This document shows positions 57,409 through 64,000 of a DNA stretch of 64,000 nucleotides, piece after piece (positions within the stretch are counted from its first letter, which is position 1; every line of letters starts with the position of its first letter). Origin of the DNA: Plazaster borealis. Its lineage: Eukaryota > Echinodermata > Asteroidea > Forcipulatida > Labidiasteridae. The translations under genes and the position numbers were made by a program. The notes below the pieces were generated by a model that saw only the letters and a list, made by a program, of their open reading frames with translations, did no database searches and had not been told where the DNA came from. The stretch is taken from contig CM037472.1 in the NCBI GenBank assembly GCA_021014325.1, positions 27,014,039 through 27,078,038 on the forward strand. Reading direction: 5' to 3'.

Positions 57409-59287
57409 ATGGTCTATTTAATGTAAAATGTAGCCCAAGTACTTGGATGCAATATGTTCATCAGAATGATCTTGTTCCAGAAAATGCATAGATTATATCC
57501 ATCAAAATTCCATTGCAATAACATAGAGTCTTCAACATTCTGTAAGTCTGTCCAACAGATATAAAGGGAGTATATACATGTATTGCACATCAGTGCTGGT
57601 TTTTTTTGCATAGCATAAAAACATAAATTGTCACTGTTTTTAAGAGACGTGGGGTTCCTATTACTTGTTTTCTTGGATGGAAATCGGAAAACGTTACAAG
57701 TCTTCTGGAATTTTGTATTTCCTTCACAACTTGTATATAAATTGTATTTTTTGCTTAGCATAAAGTTCTCATTGTTTTTGCAAGTAGCAAATAGACCTCT
57801 ATCTAGGTATCATAATTAATTTAGTTGTCTTAATATTGACAATTGTCCATTTTATTGCAAGTGTGTGTGAAATAAATGATGACCAAACATCTGTTGAACT
57901 TCATCAAATAAGATCATAGGCCTACTGTGATAAAAAAAGATACGGCTGCTTGTACCTACTATTCTTCCAAAAAAACTTTCACAGGTTTCAGTTTCTTTAC
58001 AGATTTCTAGAAGTCAGAATCATTGAGGGCTTTAAAAATAAAAGCCAATTGACAGTTTGCAACTTCATATCGTTCATACACACGTATCATGTTAAACAGG
58101 GATGTGATTTCTCCGTTTTATCCGGAAATCCAGGGTTTTTTTTGCCCCCTCCCCTGATTTTTTAAAATTTATTTATATATGTATACATTTTTTTACCTAA
58201 GATCAAATTCATTAAAAAAATGAAGATAAAATCATATAAAATGCCCTAGATTGCAGAGTGGGGCTTTTAAAACCAAAGATGAATGTTATTAATGGGCTTT
58301 GTGCTTGCAAGTTTTAAAGTTCAGGTTTCTTTTCAACAGCCTATCACATCCCTGGCTAAATAACACGTCCGAAAAAACAGAGCTTTGATGCAAACAACAC
58401 TGACCATACCAAAATATGTAGGCTGAATTATGAACAACCATGGAACAACAGTCTCCATGCCATGCTGTGCCGGTTAAAAACATGCCAATGTGACTCATGG
58501 TCACCGGTTCATATTTGTACAAGAAAGTTGTACTTCTTGAAATAGGTTCTTGATGTAGTGTTTGTTTATAGTGACCCAGTCACCCAAGGTAAACATGACG
58601 TGTATGTGTAGTTATTGCACATCTTGGATAAGGAATTCTTTGAAAAAGCTGTGAAAGTGTGATCAACTTTTGATGGGCTGGCAACACTCAAGTCGGAGCT
58701 GTGATTTGACGTGCAACTCAAGCAGTATCATTTGCACAAAATGTCTCCAGCATTTCCAAGGAATGCACTCATGGTCCGGATTTGATTCATGCTGACAAGG
58801 TTTTTACTTTATGACAACATCCTAAGTACGTAATCCCTTTAATTAATTGTTGCTTAAACAAATTCACTTCACATACATATAAATGAAAGGAAAAAAATGG
58901 ATTTATTTATAGAATTAGAAAGCCATGATTCAACCCTTCTGGGTGTGTTTCCTTCTACTCATCAGAGACTCTACACAGCTGAGCTCAGAGGTCAAATTCA
59001 TAGCTTGTATATCTCATAAGGGTGTATCTTTGTAGCTTACAGAGGAGGGTCTGTGCTTCAAAGGCAATTAGTTAAAGCTTCAGTCATGTTAACAAGAGTC
59101 AGGGGTTAAATTTACGGAGATGGTCATTCTTGTGCAAGTTCATGCTGACATTTATCATGGAGTAAATCTTGTGTGTGGATCCAGTTCCATTTCTACATAA
59201 CAATTATGCATATAAACCAAATGGATTACATGTTTTTGCTGTTCAATAAAACTTAGCAACTTTCGCTGCTTGTTTCTTTGGAACGCT
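57409..59287. other. Noncoding stretch
   Basis: Nothing recognised. Confidence 0.4.
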
Positions 59288-59402
59288 ATAGCTGGCATCA
59301 GACTTACCAGGTAAATTTCCATTGTTTACGTAGTTCTGAGCATGCGCACATGGATTTACCTGGAAAGTCTGCTGCCACCTAGCATCCCAAAAGTCCCCCA
59401 AT
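59288..59402. mobile_element. AATGGGAGAC MITE, copy 2
   Basis: It shares ATCAGACTTACCAGGTAAAT and TTCCATTGTTTACGTAGTTC with 13617-13764. The right end CTGCTGCCACCTAGCATCCC is well kept; the left end is shortened. Confidence 0.8.
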
Positions 59403-60513
59403 ACACTTCACTTTTAACCATTCATTCGCAGATGGGGTTTCTAAACTTTGTCCATGGTCACCCGCAGGATTAATTTTCTGAATAATTTTTGTTTGAGAAT
59501 ATCGTCGTCTGTCGGTGGCACTCCATGTACAACTTGAAAATGGATTTATCAGACATTTGTTTTCTGGTTCGTGAAAGTTTTGTGTATACACACGTCTAGT
59601 GGTGTTCACTTCACTGGCTAAAAAAAAAAGATCATTCTTTTTAGCATTGATATCTTTGAACACTTTATCCAAAAGCCAACTCGTTAAAATTTCTTCCAAA
59701 TATTCTGTGTCATCAACAAGGAAGCTATGGAGGGTAGTTCAAATGATTATTGTCAGTCTAATGTGGCATTTCCTTCTCTTGAGGATGCTAATTCAGTTGG
59801 GAGATAATTGGACTAAAATAACTTCAAATTATACCAAAAGATTTCCGGGGAAGTACGATACCATCTGCAACTTTTTAAAGGAAGTTTTGTCCTAAGTTAT
59901 GATCCTGTAAATCTCTGTGTGACTATGGATGGTGCAACTTTACTTTAAGGGCTTCTTCAAATGCATTGACATATTTCCAAAAAGTCTTTTAAAAGCTATT
60001 TGAGACTGTGAGATGCTATTTGGCAACTTATTTTGCTTTAAGGGAAGGTACATGTACATCATTCTTGTTGGTGGAAGAGTCAAATTAATTCCCATCCTCT
60101 GGTTTCAATATACACAGCAGTCACCAACCTGTGAAAAGTTCAAAAGTGAAAAGTGATTTGTGGGGTCTGCAAAAGCTTTCTCAACTTGTACAGTATTTCC
60201 ATGGGTTGAATTTTTGGGAAAAAATCCACAAGACCACATGTATGTACCTCAACATTTTTACTGTACCTAAATTTGTTAACAAGATCAGAATCAAAATGAA
60301 GAGAAAAAAAAACCCAAACAAAATGTGTGTTCCTGTTCAGGGTGCATTCTAGGCAACGCGTGCGCAGTTACACGCACACCATATCTTTACATCCAAAATG
60401 GCAGACCATGAGCACGCAGACAGTATCTGCGTGAGACGTCAGTGCAAGGGGTCAATACCCTAGAATCTTTCTTTATGACAGTAGTTCAGGTCCTAATGTT
60501 TCCGGGGGGGCAA

Positions 60514-60654
60514 TAAAGCCGTATCCGAATTGGTGTTTAGAGCTATGGCTAGGACTGATTGCTGAGGGTGTTGCAAAGGACACGCTTTACTTCAATGCAT
60601 GATGGCGCGGAAATCTAGCCGTAGTTCTAGCCGCCAATTTCGGACACAGCCTAA
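60514..60654. mobile_element. GGCCG-TCCGAA MITE, copy 2
   Basis: It has TAAAGCCGTATCCGAATTGG and CCGCCAATTTCGGACACAGC as inverted ends. The core GCATGATGGCGCGGAAATCT matches 26737-26880. Confidence 0.83.
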
Positions 60655-61656
60655 GTACTGGCCAGGCCCTTTGAGCACCAAAAGCTTTCAACTGAAATGA
60701 AAAATCAACAAGTTGTTTTTCTGATCATTACCTGATGACATGTATTTTTAGGGGACACTGACATGACTTGAGGAAATGTACTTTGCCTTTTTTTATATAT
60801 CGGTTAATGACCCTGGAATACCAAACAATGATGAAAGGAAAATGGCCTTCAAGATTTCTGGTGGAATAGTATATTACTCATCACATACTGTAAAGACTTG
60901 GGACTTCACTCACAATAACCCTTCTGGTTATAGGGCTACAACCTGATATATCCTTGTGGAAAATGTCTTTATACAGTAATTTCATAATAGGACATGAGAT
61001 AACAATAACCAGAATTTTGTTTTGACAAGAATGGACGCAGATGGTCTAGCCTTCTCACAATAAAATTAAGGCATACCTTGCATTCTTGTAGTTGCGCTTG
61101 GTTTGGCAACATTGCACCTGGGGTGTTTCATTTGTGTAAACTTTTCTTCTTCTTTTTAAAATATCATCAGACCGGAATGCCAAGAATGGAGACATCAGGT
61201 ATATCACTTGACATAACGGAAACAATATATTTGGTGGTGGTTTGGGGGTTACCATATGGAAACTTTGGTTCCGGAAGAACTCCTTTTGAATGACGCCAGT
61301 TTTGGATATTATAAAAATTGTTGATTTGGGTTTACGGTTATTGGAGGCGTTTTGTTCAAAATAAACATACCGATTGAAGGACTTTAACAGTTGTCTCTTG
61401 ATTGTTATTTACTGACATCATGAGGGTAAACTCAAATTAGCGCCCAGTACTGCTTTCAATGGAGGCCCTCAGAAAAAAATACTGTATTCATAAAAAACAT
61501 ATTAAACCATCCAAATTGTTAAAAGAGAAATACACCATGGTCTCTAGCTAAAAAGTAAAAAAAAATTACAAAGAATTTGAGATTAAAAGACCCATGTAAA
61601 ATATAAATCAAAAGGAAGCAAAATATTATACACAAAAAGACCAACAATGCAAATTA
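60655..61656. other. Noncoding stretch
   Basis: Nothing recognised. Confidence 0.4.
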
Positions 61657-61757
61657 CTAATTTGAACTTGAAATGCGGCACTTTGACATGCTTTTTAAAA
61701 CTTGTAGTTGTTGGCAAGCTTTTAATGGCAAGTGGAAGATCATTCCATGTCCTGGCT
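61657..61757 (-). pseudogene. LINE reverse-transcriptase C-terminal relic, minus strand
   Basis: The minus-strand frame reads ARTWNDLPLAIKSLPTTTSF and then KKHVKVPHFKFKLV. WNDLP-x-x-I followed by SF-K-x-x-x-K is the C-terminal pattern of non-LTR retrotransposon polymerases. A stop lies just upstream, so only a fragment remains. Confidence 0.7.
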
Positions 61758-63238
61758 CAAGAGAACTTGAAGTAACGAACAGTTGTCCTTGATTGGACAA
61801 CTGTTTCCTTATACAACAACCAAAAAACACACCAAAACCCACAAAAAAACAAAAAACATTTTCATGGTAAAAATGCACTTTTGACAAGGCGTTAAAATGA
61901 TAAGGAGCCATGTTTTGTGAAAAAGGCATCTGGTTACCATGGTTAATCTGTTTGTCGCTAAGGTCAGTGCTCCGAAGATGATAAGCAATCCCATCAAGCA
62001 TCCCTGCAAGTCACATGGGATGGGAGCTGTCAGCTAGAGTTGGCCCTTTTGTCACACCTGGCCTACCATGGAGGATATTGGGTGTCAAACCCAAAAAGTT
62101 CACACAATCTTTCCAATTTGAAAGGGGTCCCAGAACTAATGCAGTTGCACCCTTTGCCTACCCAGAGACTCTTTCTGGAGGATTGATTCGGATAATTTTT
62201 CAAAGGCCCACCTGCTTCCCGAAGGAAAGTTTTGATAATGTGAAGAAAATAGTTGTAACGAACCAGATGGTGCCAGTAATTGTTGGCAATTTGACAAACA
62301 GTATCGTTAAAGAAATTTACACGGCTTTCTCTAAATCATTGCTATGGCTCTGGCTTGCTTGGGGTTTTAGTTCCTTTGAAGCCAAGTATTTCAAATTTGT
62401 TGATGTTTTCTTTAACATTTTATACCAAAATAAACTGGAATTTCCACATACTGTTTTTGTTGTCCTAAAGACTAGATGTAACTGAAGATCTTCTTAAGAA
62501 GGGTGTAAAATTCTTCATTTTTGAGAAACAGCCAGCTTTATCATTAGTTTGCAGTTTGCACTCCCCCATCTGTTCAGCTTCTGTGGTGTGAGATTCAATT
62601 AAACATAAAACAAACCTTATTATAAAATATAAAAACAACTTTAGAACTTCTTGTACTCCAGTGTTGTTTTTGTAGTTGCTGACGGGGGAAAAAAATGTGT
62701 GGAATTTCAGACATTGGAAATGCAGCTTGGGAGCAGAATGCTAGGAAGTAGCAGCAGGGGTGACAAGTGTCCATGTGAGCGCTAGGTATTTTGTTAGTAG
62801 GTTTGCAAGACTCCAGGAATGCGGCCAATACCTTCAGGTAAAACTAATAATTATTACCAGTTTGGGGGTAAAGGCCTTTCAGTCCTCACATCATTTGGCA
62901 GTTAAGGGAAGATGCAATGTGTGTCATGCAGTAAAACATTTGTGGTCCTTGAACAGCCCTGCATCATTTGTCTTCTGCTGTAATTGAAAAGCTCTGTTTT
63001 CTATATTGTGATACAGAGGGATAACTTCTGAAGACACTGTGTCTTGTTTGAGACGTACAGAATTCCAAATTCCGTGTGGAAGGGCATAGATTTTGTACTT
63101 CGTCTTGAAAATAAATTGTTAAGTTTTAGAATTTAAAGTGAAATGTCTGCTATGAATTCATTCTACAAAATGAAGAGTGTACATGTATACATTGTATGTG
63201 ACTATGGTGTGGCAGTATAACTATATAAGCTGTACTTC
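61758..63238. other. Noncoding stretch
   Basis: A 156-codon open frame at 62015-62485 has no recognised domain or splice context and is judged chance. Confidence 0.4.
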
Positions 63239-63362
63239 TACTCTCTTAAAGTTTTAGACTGAAATTCACCCTAATTGATTGAAACTAGTGACAACCTGCA
63301 GATGATTTGTCCCTAGTTTCAAACGATTAGAGTGAATTTCATGATAACACTTTTAAGAGAGT
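63239..63362. mobile_element. Small palindromic MITE, about 124 bases
   Basis: ACTCTCTTAAAGTTTTAGAC is mirrored by ACACTTTTAAGAGAGT. The inner blocks TGAAATTCACCCTAATTGAT and CGATTAGAGTGAATTTCA pair, with GAAACTAG near the centre. Confidence 0.8.
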
Positions 63363-64000
63363 ATGGGTAGGACCATGGAGGTAGAATGGTATGACACACA
63401 GCTAAATTCAGGCATCCACTGGATCCATGATTAAAAAGGCAGTAGTCCAACCAGGGCTGTGCCAAGATAAAAGAGGCTCATCAGGTATGCATGTTACTCC
63501 TGGCTCAGTCATGGTTTTCTCCTCACAAGCTTTGACATTTGTTTACTTGGACAACACAATCAAATTCATAAGTCACCTTTCTCTTGAGCTTTGTCAACAA
63601 CTGCCCAGCTCAGGATTCCAGTTATTTTCCCCAACACAAGAGGTCATAATTACCTGGACCTTTGTCCAAAGAATAACACCATTGGTCACTCTTCAGACGG
63701 TTGTTATCTGGTCAAGTATGCTGGTTGAGGGTTAGTTGCTCAGGAATGCCCTGGACAAAGGCGGAAATGATGCCCACAGTTGTTTTGGTATTGCAGTTGC
63801 CCTGGACAATAGCGGTTGGGTCAGTAGATATTGACTTATAAAACCACAGCAACACAATGTATTGAGTGGAATGATGTTGTAGAATTAAAAAGCCGAGTTT
63901 GTAGTACTATAATAAAAGCTTCCACCTTGTGAGTTTTAAATACAAACATGATCATATTTCATACAAGTTTTGGTAAGAGATGGTTGTTCATTGAGTATTT

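Noticed and set aside
62015..62485. 156-codon plus-strand open frame
   Set aside because: No recognisable domain or repeat of a family motif; probably chance.
37064..64000. Third CRIM1 exon (VWC or antistasin-type cysteine cluster)
   Set aside because: Read by eye for clustered TGT/TGC codons in an open frame with splice sites; none was convincing. A short exon could have been missed.

Overview
This looks like AT-rich, intron-bearing nuclear DNA of a marine invertebrate deuterostome, most probably an echinoderm and perhaps a sea star. The basis is three metazoan genes with GT-AG introns, a dense load of short inverted-repeat transposons and tRNA-derived SINEs, and no bacterial gene layout. 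The phylum is an inference from gene content and repeat style; no alignment was possible.

Three genes can be assembled. (1) MRPL4, the mitochondrial large-subunit ribosomal protein uL4m, plus strand 5241-13278: nine exons with consistent phases give 336 residues, including a targeting-type N-terminus and an inferred second exon. (2) A major facilitator transporter of the SLC46 family (folate/steroid-conjugate type), minus strand 24085-18981: five coding exons give 489 residues, preceded by an untranslated leader intron. (3) The first two coding exons of a CRIM1-like gene, plus strand 30340-37063: a signal peptide, a 12-cysteine IGFBP-type domain and the conserved cysteine block that follows it. 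The rest of this gene is not recognised before the window end, so 37064-64000 is read as intron or downstream DNA. A possible single exon of a fourth, unidentified membrane-protein gene lies on the minus strand at 3843-4032.

Most of the remaining DNA is repeats. They include a Kolobok-like element (TTAA ends) with a broken THAP zinc finger at 38850-39796; families of small inverted-repeat elements, several flanked by TTAA; tRNA-Leu-type SINEs; an inverted pair of tRNA-like sequences; two relics of LINE reverse-transcriptase C-termini; and several tandem repeats.

The most interesting signal is a foldback family with copies near 12248, 19311, 26903 and 51835. Two copies are flanked by perfect 12- and 15-base direct repeats, three share the same 3' tail, and each arm carries a short hairpin with a GAAA-type loop whose stem varies by paired changes. 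This suggests an RNA-structured, retroposed element. One copy is a perfect inverted repeat of 126-base arms around a 10-base spacer.

Layout: 1-5240 repeats and a probable MRPL4 promoter; 5241-13450 MRPL4, its introns filled with mobile elements; 13450-18980 intergenic with MITEs and a LINE relic; 18981-24103 SLC46-type gene; 24104-30339 divergent intergenic or leader region with repeats; 30340-64000 CRIM1-like exons in repeat-rich DNA.
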